Origin: CAYSPT01 sp964432985
Lineage (GTDB): Bacteria; Muiribacteriota; CAYSPT01
NCBI GenBank assembly: GCA_964432985.1
Contig: CAYSPT010000024.1
Location: forward strand, 6,724-70,723
Length of the DNA stretch: 64,000 bases
Direction of reading: 5' to 3'
Position numbers and translations under genes: made by a program. The notes beneath the pieces are model-generated. The model saw only the letters and a list, made by a program, of their open reading frames with translations, searched no databases and had not been told where the DNA came from. Below, in pieces: positions 16,728-25,644 of the stretch; the first letter of the stretch is position 1, and each line of letters opens with the position of its first letter.

Positions 16728-19001
16728 TCAAACCTTATCTTCGTCAGCCTGCGTTTCCTTGCCTGAACCTTTCTTTTTGTGTCCGGTTTTCCGGCTGCTG
16801 GCGTATTTGCATTTGGGATACTTTTCACACCCGTAGAACCGTTTTCCACGGCGACTGTACTTCACCATCAGGCGGCCGCCACAGTCCGGACATTCACCCT
16901 CGACATACTGGATGATTTTCTTCGTTCCCTTGCACTTCGGGTAGTTGGAGCAGGACAGGAACGGCCCAAACCGCCCCTGGCGTTTGATCATGGTTCCCTG
17001 GCACTCGGGACACTGGGGCAGTTCGCCCGTTTCCTCGTCTGGGCCCGCTGGGGTGGAGGGATCTTCCAAATCTACCTTTCCCTTAATTGCGATGGCAAGC
17101 TTCTTGTCCTGTAGATTCTCGATGGAAAGGTGGTCAAGCAGGCTGAATCCGTCGGGAAGATTCATGGTCCCGTTGCATTTCGGATAGTTGGAGCAGGTAA
17201 GGAACTCCCCGTTACGTCCGAATTGCAGCAGCATGGTGTGCCCGCACGCCTGGCAGTCGACGTCGGTTTCGATACGCACCTTTTCCATGTTCTTCTCCGC
17301 TTCTTTAAGCTTCTTGGAAAAATTAGCATAGAAGTTGGACACGATATCCTGCCAGTGCGTGCTCCCGTCTTCGACACCGTCGAGATTTTCCTCCATGAGA
17401 GCGGTGAAATCGACATTTATCAGATCGGGGAAATGAACGGTCACTTTATCGTTGACCACCATGCCCAGGTCTGTCGGCTTGATCTTTTTCTTTTCAATTA
17501 CTGCATATTTTCGATTTTTCAACGTACCGATGATGCTGGCGTAGGTGGACGGACGGCCGATACCCTGTTTTTCAAGTTCCTTAACCAGGGATCCCTCGGT
17601 GAAACGGGGAGGTGGCTGGGTAAAGCACTGCTCGGTGCCCACCGACTCCAGCTGCAGTGTCATCCCTTTTTCGAGCCTGGGCAGTGAAGGTCTTACCCCA
17701 AATTCTGAGTGACGGGATTTTGGTACGGCGGCCAGAAAACCGGGGAACAGCAGTTCGGTCCCCTGCGCGGTGAGCACCATCCCATCAGCCCCAACCTTGA
17801 CTTCCTGACTGGCCATGCGGGACGGCTGCATCTGGCTGGCCACAAACCGGTCGAATATAAGCCGATACAATTTCAACTCGTCGGGTCTCAGGTAGGGAGC
17901 GGCCTCGTCGGGAGAAATGGCCAGGTTGGTCGGACGTATGGCTTCGTGAGCATCCTCTACCCGACCGGACTTGCCGCCCCGGGTTTTCACCTTGCGCGGA
18001 TGTTTCAAGGCATATTCTTTACCATACTGACTGGTAATGTGGTCCTGTGCCTGTGCAAATGCCTCTTTTTCTATTCTGAACGAGTCGGTCCTGATATAGG
18101 TAACCAGACCCACGGTTCCGAAGTCCCCGATGGCGCGCCCCTCGTACAGTCCCTGTGCCAGGGACATGGTCTTCTTGACCGGGAACCCGTGTCTCCTGAA
18201 CGAATCCTGCTGCATGGTACTGGTCACGAAGGGCAGCGGCGCATAACGGCTCGCTTTCTTGACCTTAAAAGCGTCAACGGTAAAAACGGCGTTTTCCAGG
18301 CGCTGCTTGATACCCATCGCCGTTTTCTCGTCGGTGATCTTGTTTTTGCCGTCATACTCGGTGAGTTTGACTTTGAAAGCCGCGGGAGGTTCGTCCCCGT
18401 TCAGGAGGTCGGCGGTGATGTTCCAGTATTCCTCCGTGATGAAGGTGAGACGGATCTTCTCTCGCTCGCACACCAGCAGCAAGGCAACCGACTGGACCCT
18501 CCCGGCTGACAGCCCCCGTTTGATCTTTTTCCACAGCAGCGGGCTGAGCTGGTACCCCATCAGCCGATCGAGAATCCGACGTGACTGCTGGGCGAACACC
18601 AGATCCATGTCAATGGGATGCGGTTTTTCCAGGGCCTTGAACACGGCGTCCCGGGTGATAGCGTTGAAGGTTATGCGACAGGGGGAAGCGGGATCGATCC
18701 CCAGAAGCTCTGCCAGGTGCCAGGATATCGCTTCTCCTTCCCGGTCGGGGTCGGGTGCGAGAAAAACCTTTTCCGCCTGGTCGACGGCCTTCTTGAGATC
18801 CTTGATTACCTTGCTCTTTCCCCTCACCTGGATATATTCAGGGGCGAACCCTTTTTTTATATCGATCCCGAGTTTCCGTTCGGGAAGGTCGCGAATATGA
18901 CCCACAGATGCCTTTATGTTGTAATTCTTTCCCAGAAATTGCTTGATCGTTTTTATCTTGTTGGGAGACTCGACAATGATTAATGTCTTTTCGCCTTGCA
19001 C
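16728..19001 (-). CDS. topA: DNA topoisomerase I (type IA)
   Basis: TopA relaxes negative supercoils through a 5'-phosphotyrosine intermediate. The 757-residue protein has the TOPRIM domain (LIIVESPNKIKTIKQFLG and APDPDREGEAISWHL), the gate region QQSRRILDRLMGYQLSPLLW, the active site Tyr302 in GLVTYIRTDSFR, and GIGRPSTYASIIGTLKNRKY. Three C4 zinc ribbons close the protein (CQACG...CSNYPKC, CPEC...CSNYPKC, CPDCG...CEKYPKC), followed by a basic tail. I start at the GTG at 19001 because AAGGTGG lies about 8 bases upstream and the protein then begins VQGEKTLIIVESP; a longer reading to 19088 adds residues not seen in the family. It is followed closely by trmFO and separated from dprA by about 255 bp without a gene. 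Confidence 0.97.
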   Translation of the reverse strand: MQGEKTLIIVESPNKIKTIKQFLGKNYNIKASVGHIRDLPERKLGIDIKKGFAPEYIQVRGKSKVIKDLKKAVDQAEKVFLAPDPDREGEAISWHLAELLGIDPASPCRITFNAITRDAVFKALEKPHPIDMDLVFAQQSRRILDRLMGYQLSPLLWKKIKRGLSAGRVQSVALLLVCEREKIRLTFITEEYWNITADLLNGDEPPAAFKVKLTEYDGKNKITDEKTAMGIKQRLENAVFTVDAFKVKKASRYAPLPFVTSTMQQDSFRRHGFPVKKTMSLAQGLYEGRAIGDFGTVGLVTYIRTDSFRIEKEAFAQAQDHITSQYGKEYALKHPRKVKTRGGKSGRVEDAHEAIRPTNLAISPDEAAPYLRPDELKLYRLIFDRFVASQMQPSRMASQEVKVGADGMVLTAQGTELLFPGFLAAVPKSRHSEFGVRPSLPRLEKGMTLQLESVGTEQCFTQPPPRFTEGSLVKELEKQGIGRPSTYASIIGTLKNRKYAVIEKKKIKPTDLGMVVNDKVTVHFPDLINVDFTALMEENLDGVEDGSTHWQDIVSNFYANFSKKLKEAEKNMEKVRIETDVDCQACGHTMLLQFGRNGEFLTCSNYPKCNGTMNLPDGFSLLDHLSIENLQDKKLAIAIKGKVDLEDPSTPAGPDEETGELPQCPECQGTMIKRQGRFGPFLSCSNYPKCKGTKKIIQYVEGECPDCGGRLMVKYSRRGKRFYGCEKYPKCKYASSRKTGHKKKGSGKETQADEDKV

Positions 19002-19256
19002 GTGATATTTCCACCTTAATGTTTTAAGCTTAAAATAAGCAGTAGACTTTCTATTACAGTCAGGGAACAGATACTCCGGTGCGACCAATGCATCCGGCAG
19101 CGGTCTGATATAGTTCCGCCAATGTTAATACACATCATTGTCAGGTTGCAAGTTAGACCTGAATATTATTTTGTTGATAAGCCTTGATGAGCAAGCGAAT
19201 TGCAGAGCAACGCCTTTTGCACAGCAAGGAGAATAGAAAGGGCTGAGATTAACCAT

Positions 19257-20360
19257 CTACTCTGATTTTCTATAGAAAAGTCCCCGGTTAGTCTTACCAA
19301 TAAAGCCCTTCAGTTCCAATATGACCAGGCTTCGCTGGATCTGGGCGGCAGACAGACCGCTTGAGCAGGTGATATCTTCGGAATTGCTTCCATCTTCCCC
19401 TATCGCTTCCAGAACGGCCCGCTCGTCCCCCTGTAGCGCGTCTGGCTGGATTTCCCGCGCCGCGGCGGCCGAACCGGGCACACCGAGATCTTCCAGGATG
19501 TCTTCGGGTCCGGTAATCAGTTTGGCACTTCCTTCTTTTATCAGGAGATTCGGCCCTTTGCTTCCACGGTCGCCGACACGACCCGGAACGGCGAAAACAT
19601 CGCGCCCTTCCTCTAAAGCCATCCGGGCCGTAATGAGAGATCCGGATTTTTCTCCCCCTTCTACCACGATGCACCCGCGGGACATGCCGGAGATGATCCT
19701 GTTGCGCCGGGGGAAATGAGCGGGATACGGTCTGGTTCCCGGAGGGAATTCGCTGATGACCGCACCCTGTTTTTGTATTTTTTCAAACAGGTCCCGCTTC
19801 GAGGAAGGATAACACCTGTCCAGCCCGCAACCCAGTACCGCCACGGTGCGTCCGCCGTTCTTAAGCGCCGCCTCGTGCGCTTCGCAGTCTACTCCCAGGG
19901 CCATCCCGCTGACCACGCACCACCCGGCACGGGAAAGTGCGCCGGATAAGACAGCCGACCATTTGAGACCGTAGGGTGTCGGTTTCCTGGTGCCTACCAC
20001 GGCCAGCGTATCCACCAGGTCGCTCTCCAGCGTGCCCAGAACAAACAGACCAAAGGGAGGATCGTGAATTTCTTCGAGAAGCGGCGGATAGTTCCTGTCA
20101 CCGGGAACGGTAAATGTGATTCCCAGAGACCGGCACTCGTCAGTTATGCGGAAGGGATCGACAGCGTTTCTGATCTTCACGAACTGCTCTGCAAAACGAG
20201 GAGAAACACCGTTTTTTGCCAGGTCAACAGCCGTGCTCTTCCAGGCCTGCTCCGCACTGCCTGCGCGGGACAGCACCTGGGCCGCGCAACGATAACTCTT
20301 ACATGATACAGCTACCATGGCCGCGCAATAATCACGTTCGGTCAGCGCAGGGGCAGCCAT
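19257..20360 (-). CDS. dprA: DNA processing protein DprA (Smf)
   Basis: DprA loads RecA on single-stranded DNA taken up in natural transformation. The 367-residue protein has an N-terminal SAM-like region, the Rossmann core with NYPPLLEEIHDPPFGLFVLG, LAVVGTRKPTPYG, VVSGMALGVDCEAHEAAL, TVAVLGCGLDRCYP, and the nucleic-acid loop FPRRNRIISGMSRGCIVVE followed by SGSLITARMALEEGRDVFAVPG. A winged-helix-like domain closes it (about 295-360). The ATG follows the stop of the HEAT-repeat gene directly (TAGATG), so translation is probably coupled. Its presence hints at natural competence, but dprA is widespread in non-competent species too. Confidence 0.95.
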   Translation of the reverse strand: MAAPALTERDYCAAMVAVSCKSYRCAAQVLSRAGSAEQAWKSTAVDLAKNGVSPRFAEQFVKIRNAVDPFRITDECRSLGITFTVPGDRNYPPLLEEIHDPPFGLFVLGTLESDLVDTLAVVGTRKPTPYGLKWSAVLSGALSRAGWCVVSGMALGVDCEAHEAALKNGGRTVAVLGCGLDRCYPSSKRDLFEKIQKQGAVISEFPPGTRPYPAHFPRRNRIISGMSRGCIVVEGGEKSGSLITARMALEEGRDVFAVPGRVGDRGSKGPNLLIKEGSAKLITGPEDILEDLGVPGSAAAAREIQPDALQGDERAVLEAIGEDGSNSEDITCSSGLSAAQIQRSLVILELKGFIGKTNRGLFYRKSE

Positions 20361-22217
20361 CTAGAAACCCAACCCGAACTCGCTGCCGGTTTGTATGGCC
20401 CGGATGATCTTGATAAGCCACATCCGGACGCTTTCATCAGGTTCGGCTTCCAGGGCGTCGTTAAGGCGTCCGGATATGATCTCGCCCATTTCAATCAGCT
20501 CTTTAGCCGCTTCTTGTGCTACTGCCGGGTCCAGGGAACGCAGCCTGGTCAAGGCCGGCTCGGCATCGACAATCCCCAGTTTTCGCAGTTCAACAGCTAT
20601 TTCTTTCCTCAGGGCGGGGAGGGCGGATTCCTGCTTTTTCTTGAGCTCATCCAGGGCATTAAGCTTGATCAGTGATTCCATCGCCAGTTTCCGGACCCAA
20701 TCGCTGCCGTCGTGGAGCGCCTGCAACAGCGGACCGACAGCCTGTGAATCATCCAGTTCCCCGAGAGCAAACGCGGTGAAAAACCGCATGTCTTCATTGC
20801 CGAGACGGAGTATTTCGAGCAGCCGCTCGATGATCTCACTTTTTAGTTTTTTCAGGACCCGCAGAACCCAGTACGAAATGTCCGGGTTCGCATTCTGAAT
20901 ATTCTGGATGAGCTCATCAAGGATACTTCCCCCGAGCTTCTCCAGGCTGGCTGCCGCGGCGAACCTTACCGACCACTGCTTGTCTCCCAGAGCCATGATC
21001 AACGGACCGGCCAGGTCCGCCATCCTCAGCTCACCCAGGGCGGTGGCAGCCCATTTGCGCTTCAGCGGGTTCTCGCTGTTCAACGCTTCAAGCAACGGTT
21101 CCCTGGCCTTTTCCCCCAGTCTTCCCAACGCCTTGGTGGCATGGAACGCCACCAACTGGTCTTTGTGCTTAAGGGCCTGCTCCAATGGCTCCACCACTTC
21201 GTCCCCAATTCTAAGCAGCGAGTTGACAGCCGCCGCCCTGACAGCCAGAGAAGCATCACCCAGACGTTCCATCAGCATCTCGATGTATTTGACTTCTTTC
21301 GAGGTAAGCGTGAGGTACTCGGTAGAAAACAGCCGTACCTCCCGGTTCTGGTGAGAGAGAAAACGGCAGAGGGTCTCGCTGCCGGACCCGGGAATTTCTC
21401 CCAGTGTTTTCAAACTCCAGTATCGTACATCGGGATTCGGATCTTCCACGCAATCCACCATACGCTGCAGAACAGAGTCACCCATCTTTACCAGGGACTC
21501 CGACGCCTGGCGGCGTACCGTCCACACCGGATCCTTGAATCCCTGTACCAGACACTCTATCACCTCAGGTCCCCGGTACTCTCCCAGGATGTCGGCGATA
21601 ATCATTCTCTTGACCGGAGGGTCACCCGGAAACGCCTGGATCAGATCGTGGGGAGCAGGCAGTTTGAGTTTTTTCAGCACCACGTGGGTCCAGTACACCA
21701 TGTCCTCGTTGTCCGACTTTAGTGATTCGATAAGGAACGGGATGGTGCTGGCCCCGATACCGGCCAGCCCCTCGGCGCTCTTTTTACGTATTTCGAAATC
21801 CGTACTGGAAAGGTTGGCAATGAGAAACCGTATACCCCCGTTGTCACCCAGGTGACCGAGGGCAACGGAAATACCCAGCTTAACGTCATCCGACTCCTCG
21901 GACTGCAGCTTCTGTGACAGCACGGCACCGGATTCCGGTAATCTGATTTTTCCAAGGGTTTGAACCACCCAGATCCTGACATCATCGTTGGGGTGATCGA
22001 TGGAAGCGTGAAGTGCGGAGACGGCCGGGCCGCCAATGGTAACCAGAGCGTCCGAAGCAAGCCGTCGTACCAGCCAGTGATAATTTGAAAAACAAGAGAT
22101 GAGAGCCGGAACAGAATCCTCTTTCACGGTCCGGGTGAGCTTTTTTATTGCTTCGATTGCTGTCAACCTGTCCGGAGATCTCAGCTGTATTTCCAGGGAT
22201 TCGAGGGGTTCGGTCAC
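20361..22217 (-). CDS. HEAT-repeat protein
   Basis: A 618-residue soluble protein built almost entirely of HEAT/PBS-lyase-type helical repeats of about 31-39 residues. Typical units read VPALISCFSNYHWLVRRLAS, VSALHASIDHPNDDVRIWVV, and VGPLLQALHDGSDWVRKLAM. There is no signal peptide, membrane helix or catalytic motif, so it is probably a cytoplasmic scaffold; the partner is unknown. The start is a GTG at 22217 with a GAGGTG site upstream. It lies 77 bases after cdaR and abuts dprA, so it may be cotranscribed with the c-di-AMP genes. Related HEAT proteins are common in several uncultured phyla; no function can be read from the sequence. Confidence 0.88.
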   Translation of the reverse strand: MTEPLESLEIQLRSPDRLTAIEAIKKLTRTVKEDSVPALISCFSNYHWLVRRLASDALVTIGGPAVSALHASIDHPNDDVRIWVVQTLGKIRLPESGAVLSQKLQSEESDDVKLGISVALGHLGDNGGIRFLIANLSSTDFEIRKKSAEGLAGIGASTIPFLIESLKSDNEDMVYWTHVVLKKLKLPAPHDLIQAFPGDPPVKRMIIADILGEYRGPEVIECLVQGFKDPVWTVRRQASESLVKMGDSVLQRMVDCVEDPNPDVRYWSLKTLGEIPGSGSETLCRFLSHQNREVRLFSTEYLTLTSKEVKYIEMLMERLGDASLAVRAAAVNSLLRIGDEVVEPLEQALKHKDQLVAFHATKALGRLGEKAREPLLEALNSENPLKRKWAATALGELRMADLAGPLIMALGDKQWSVRFAAAASLEKLGGSILDELIQNIQNANPDISYWVLRVLKKLKSEIIERLLEILRLGNEDMRFFTAFALGELDDSQAVGPLLQALHDGSDWVRKLAMESLIKLNALDELKKKQESALPALRKEIAVELRKLGIVDAEPALTRLRSLDPAVAQEAAKELIEMGEIISGRLNDALEAEPDESVRMWLIKIIRAIQTGSEFGLGF

Positions 22218-22294
22218 GTCTGGTTCACCTCTTCATCAAACCATATTCAGCGCGCAACTCAGCGTGCACATTCCATATAATCTGAAGACATTTG

Positions 22295-23545
22295 CTATTC
22301 ACGCTCAACATATTCCGGGGTTATCCCGACCGGCAGCGGTACCACGGTTATCTCCACCGTCTTGCCGGCACCTTCAAGCACTACCACTTCTTTGGGCAGC
22401 CGCCATCCAGCGACCACCCTGTACGTTCCTTCTTTGTTCGGGACTTCCGCTTCAGGAAACACATCATCCAGCTTCATCTGTTCCAGCTTCACCATGGGCC
22501 CCGTGAGAATCACCGACAGGTTCGGCGGAGATGATGTGACCGCAAAACCGTCCCCGGGTCCTTTGACCAGCACCTGGCGGTCCATCACTTCCCTGGTTGC
22601 CAACAACCGCTCGATATCGACACGGACATTGACCACCCGTGAACCGAGAAGTTCGTATTCACCTTCCGGGAGGATTATCTCCACCGGGATCGTCGTGCTG
22701 CGGACCAGCGACGATATGTTGACCGGACCGACGGTGATTTGTTCCAGCTTGTCCAATTCCAACGGGGGCGCTTCGACATTTATCAACTCGGGGCTGACGA
22801 TAACCTCGGAAACACTGTGCCCCCGGGGTGACTCTCCTTCAAGTACTACTTCCAGGGGGACTGCCTTTCTTTTCCAGGGCTTTATTCCGACTCTTACCTC
22901 GACACTGTCCGGATCGGCAACGATATCGGTGATCTCCTCCAGATTCTCGTCAAGGAGCCGCACCCTTTGTTTCTTCTGGATGTCACCAGTAGCTTTCGTT
23001 ACATCGATGGCCACAGACACATGAAGCAAGCGGCGAAGTTTTTCCATGGGGCCGTACACCTTGACGATATCGGGACTGATGACCGGTTCGTCCTGCACGT
23101 ATTTCCTGGCGGGGCTGCCCAGGAGACTGAATTTGACAGGAAGTTCTCTCATCCCCATTTTTACAAGCCGGATCTTGACTGCAGAGGGGTTGACGCGAAG
23201 CACCCTGATATCGGTGTCCGTCAACCTGGTGTAATTGATTTTTTGGGTATGAAATCCGGCGCTCAATCCGTTCACATCCAGGGTGACCTCGAGAGGATTC
23301 AACGGGCCGTTGAAAGCTTTCAACACTTCCATACGCCGCCCCGAAACCGTGACTTTAATCCGCGAGGGAACGCCCTCTACCCGCATGATCTTTTCGGGAA
23401 CGTTCATGACCCTGATCGTACGGTCAAATGTCCTCTCAACTGTCGGGTTTACCGCGATGTTCACGTAATACCACACCACGATGGCCAGCAGCAGGGAGAA
23501 CAGTTTCAAGCCGAAATTCTTAACAAAAAAGTCTTTCAGGGCCAT
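22295..23545 (-). CDS. cdaR: CdaR (YbbR), regulator of diadenylate cyclase CdaA
   Basis: CdaR is a membrane-anchored extracytoplasmic protein that binds and modulates CdaA. The 416-residue product has one N-terminal transmembrane segment (LFSLLLAIVVWYYVNIAV, about residues 15-32) and then four YbbR domains of about 85 residues (approximately 45-125, 130-215, 220-300, 310-400) with recurring V.V.G.......V.P..V.V.GP patterns, e.g. PVISPDIVKVYGPMEKLRRL and GDGFAVTSSPPNLSVILTG. The start ATG shares its A with the cdaA stop (TGATG), the coupling typical of this pair. Confidence 0.93.
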   Translation of the reverse strand: MALKDFFVKNFGLKLFSLLLAIVVWYYVNIAVNPTVERTFDRTIRVMNVPEKIMRVEGVPSRIKVTVSGRRMEVLKAFNGPLNPLEVTLDVNGLSAGFHTQKINYTRLTDTDIRVLRVNPSAVKIRLVKMGMRELPVKFSLLGSPARKYVQDEPVISPDIVKVYGPMEKLRRLLHVSVAIDVTKATGDIQKKQRVRLLDENLEEITDIVADPDSVEVRVGIKPWKRKAVPLEVVLEGESPRGHSVSEVIVSPELINVEAPPLELDKLEQITVGPVNISSLVRSTTIPVEIILPEGEYELLGSRVVNVRVDIERLLATREVMDRQVLVKGPGDGFAVTSSPPNLSVILTGPMVKLEQMKLDDVFPEAEVPNKEGTYRVVAGWRLPKEVVVLEGAGKTVEITVVPLPVGITPEYVERE

Positions 23546-24408
23546 CAGGCGCTCTCCTCCTTCCCGCTGACCATTGCAGATCCGCTGACCGATGCAGATC
23601 CGCTGACTGATGCGGACTTTTCGCGGCGGTAATTCAACCGGTACATGCGGTACAGCAGCCGGGTGAGCGTTTCGATGTCGAGATCACGCGTCATCTTGCC
23701 GTTGAACATCAATGATATGCAGCCGGTCTCTTCGGAGACAACCACCGCCAGGGCATCGGAAATTTCCGTAATTCCCACAGCGGCCCGGTGCCGGGTTCCG
23801 AGTGTTTTTTCGAAGGTGGGATTCTCACTCAGGGGGAGGATGCAGCTGGTCGCTTCGATCAAATCCTCGCGGATGATGATGGCTCCATCGTGCAGCGGTG
23901 TGTTCGGATGGAAAATAGTTTCGATTAGCTCCGCCATCAAACGGCTGTGCACCTGCACGCCGGTTTGGATAAAATCCTCCAGTCCCGTTTCACGCTCCAG
24001 CACGATAATAGCCCCCACCCGGCGGCGGGACAGGGAGTTTACCGCCCGGCCGATCTGCTTTACCACCCGGCGTACATCTTCCTCTTTGAATCCCATCAAG
24101 TGGCGGCCGAAAACCCATCCCCGTCCGAATTCTTCAAGTGCCTTGCGAAGCTCCGGCTGCAGAATGACCACCAGAGCAATGATACCTACCGGCAGTATAC
24201 TGCTGAGCAGCCAGCTTATAGCAGTGAGTTGAACCCAGGGAGCGATAAAGATGGGGGCGAACAACACACCGAGACCGATGATTATCCTGAGTGATCTGGT
24301 GCCCCGTATCAGCAGAGCCAGCTGGTAGAAAATAGCAGCCATGATGAAGACATCGATCCAGTCGGTCGGGGAATAGATCGCGTCTTTGACCAGCAGCTGG
24401 ACCTCCAC
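23545..24408 (-). CDS. cdaA: CdaA (DacA), membrane diadenylate cyclase
   Basis: CdaA makes the second messenger c-di-AMP from two ATP at the inner membrane. The 287-residue protein has three N-terminal transmembrane helices (about residues 18-34, 38-58, 62-84), a short coiled coil (EFGRGWVFGRHLMG), and the DAC domain with the catalytic DGA (174-176 in HPNTPLHDGAIII) and RHR (206-208 in GTRHRAAVGITE). It starts with a GTG at 24408. The extreme C terminus (ASVSGSASVSGSAMVSG) is encoded by an 18-bp tandem repeat and is not part of the family. The pair with cdaR and the absence of glmM nearby are notable; in Firmicutes glmM usually follows. Confidence 0.95.
   Translation of the reverse strand: MEVQLLVKDAIYSPTDWIDVFIMAAIFYQLALLIRGTRSLRIIIGLGVLFAPIFIAPWVQLTAISWLLSSILPVGIIALVVILQPELRKALEEFGRGWVFGRHLMGFKEEDVRRVVKQIGRAVNSLSRRRVGAIIVLERETGLEDFIQTGVQVHSRLMAELIETIFHPNTPLHDGAIIIREDLIEATSCILPLSENPTFEKTLGTRHRAAVGITEISDALAVVVSEETGCISLMFNGKMTRDLDIETLTRLLYRMYRLNYRREKSASVSGSASVSGSAMVSGKEESA
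23565..23618. repeat. 18-bp tandem repeat at the 3' end of cdaA
   Basis: Three units of the type CGCTGACCGATGCAGATC at 23565, 23583 and 23601 with a few substitutions, encoding repeated SGSASV on the minus strand. Confidence 0.9.
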
Positions 24409-24497
24409 TGTTTTTTCCTTTCCCTACTACCTTTAACGATACTCCCGGGCCGATAGCTTTCGTCGATTTCAAAGCGACACCGGGACGGTGCTACAAA

Positions 24498-25412
24498 TTA
24501 TATATCATTTACCATCTCAATCGGACCAGAATTATTTCTTTGCATGATGCCGCAGTCCTCCAGGATGAAACGAAGCTTCCGTTTGTTGGCTTCCCCCATC
24601 GTCCACAAGGGCTGCCGGAACTCTTCTTCGATCATGCCCATGAATCCCAGGGCCGTTTTGACCGGAATGGGATTTGTTTCCAGGAACATAGCCCGGGATA
24701 GGGGGAGAAGCTGGTAATGCATCGACCTGGCTCCTTCGATTTCGCCCTCGGTGTACCAGGTGTACAACTTCGCCATTTTACCGGGAGCAACATTTGCCAC
24801 CACCGAAATGACTCCCTCCCCGCCCACGGCCAGGGTGGGCAGGACCAGAAAATCATCACCGGAAAGCATGGTGAGAGCATCGCCGCATATTCTGATTATT
24901 TCGCTGATCTGCACCAGGTCGCCGCTGGCTTCCTTGAGCGCCACAATATTTTCGATTTCACTCAACCGGATGGCCGTGTCCGCTTCCAGGTTGATGGATG
25001 TGCGTCCAGGAACGTTGTACAGAATGATGGGAATGTCCACCGCTTCGGCCACAGTGCGGTAATGCTGGTACAGGCCCTCCTGGGTCGGCTTGTTGTAGTA
25101 AGGTGTGACTATCAGCGCCCCGTCGCACCCGATGTCTTTGGCCATCCTGGTCAACTCGACCGTCTGGGAGGTGCAGTTCTTGCCGGTCCCCAGTATCACC
25201 GGTATCTTTCCGTCGACTTCCGACATGACGATCTCACCAACAAGTTTTGTCTCCTCGAAACTCAAGGTGGCCCCTTCACCTGTCGTCCCGCAGGCGACGA
25301 TACCATGCGTGCCCGCTTCCAGGTGAAAACGGACCAGTCCGCGAAGCGCTTCCCGGTGAATCCGGCCTTCTTTAAACGGTGTAACTATAGCTACATTGGA
25401 ACCTCGAAACAT
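24498..25412 (-). CDS. dapA: 4-hydroxy-tetrahydrodipicolinate synthase DapA
   Basis: DapA condenses pyruvate with aspartate semialdehyde, the first committed step to diaminopimelate and lysine. The 304-residue TIM-barrel protein has CGTTGEGATL (Thr43/Thr44), LYNVPGRT with Tyr132 and Arg137, and the Schiff-base Lys160 in IVALKEASGD. I start at the ATG at 25412 (MFRGSNVAIVTPFKEG), the family position, with GGGAG about 10 bases upstream; the in-frame extension to 25646 crosses the promoter and is not coding. Its own promoter (25533-25561) and a 5' UTR hairpin (25449-25489) precede it. The gap of 89 bp to cdaA has no clear terminator, so read-through into cdaA is possible. It is divergent from the membrane gene at 25645. 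Confidence 0.96.
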   Translation of the reverse strand: MFRGSNVAIVTPFKEGRIHREALRGLVRFHLEAGTHGIVACGTTGEGATLSFEETKLVGEIVMSEVDGKIPVILGTGKNCTSQTVELTRMAKDIGCDGALIVTPYYNKPTQEGLYQHYRTVAEAVDIPIILYNVPGRTSINLEADTAIRLSEIENIVALKEASGDLVQISEIIRICGDALTMLSGDDFLVLPTLAVGGEGVISVVANVAPGKMAKLYTWYTEGEIEGARSMHYQLLPLSRAMFLETNPIPVKTALGFMGMIEEEFRQPLWTMGEANKRKLRFILEDCGIMQRNNSGPIEMVNDI

Positions 25413-25448
25413 GCGTAAATCACTCCCTGTAATTGTAAACCGGGTTAC

Positions 25449-25489
25449 TAATCCTGAAAATGCAGTAAGCATCAACATTTTCCGGATTA
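25449..25489 (-). promoter_or_regulatory. Hairpin in the dapA 5' UTR
   Basis: TAATCCTGAAAATG and CATTTTCCGGATTA pair over 13 of 14 positions with a 13-base loop. It lies between the predicted dapA promoter and the dapA ribosome binding site. It is not a recognisable lysine riboswitch. Confidence 0.6.
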
Positions 25490-25532
25490 ACAGGAGCATG
25501 CAGAAACTTTGCGTCCTGCTTATGTATAGATC

Positions 25533-25561
25533 AATATACCGGAGGTCCTGAAACGTGTCAA
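25533..25561 (-). promoter_or_regulatory. Sigma-70-type promoter of dapA
   Basis: Minus-strand TTGACA, 17 bases, TATATT. This is a consensus -35 with optimal spacing and a -10 with one mismatch, about 120 bases upstream of the dapA ATG. Confidence 0.75.
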
Positions 25562-25583
25562 CCGCCGCCGTGGGGTCATACGT

Positions 25584-25614
25584 TTGTAGTAACCGGGAAG
25601 AAGTACGGTATAAT
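25584..25614 (+). promoter_or_regulatory. Possible promoter of the GT-C-like gene
   Basis: Perfect TATAAT at 25609-25614, with only a weak TTGTAG 19 bases upstream. About 30 bases before the ATG at 25645. Confidence 0.45.
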
Positions 25615-25644
25615 TGTTCGGACGAATGTGAAGGATTGGACACC

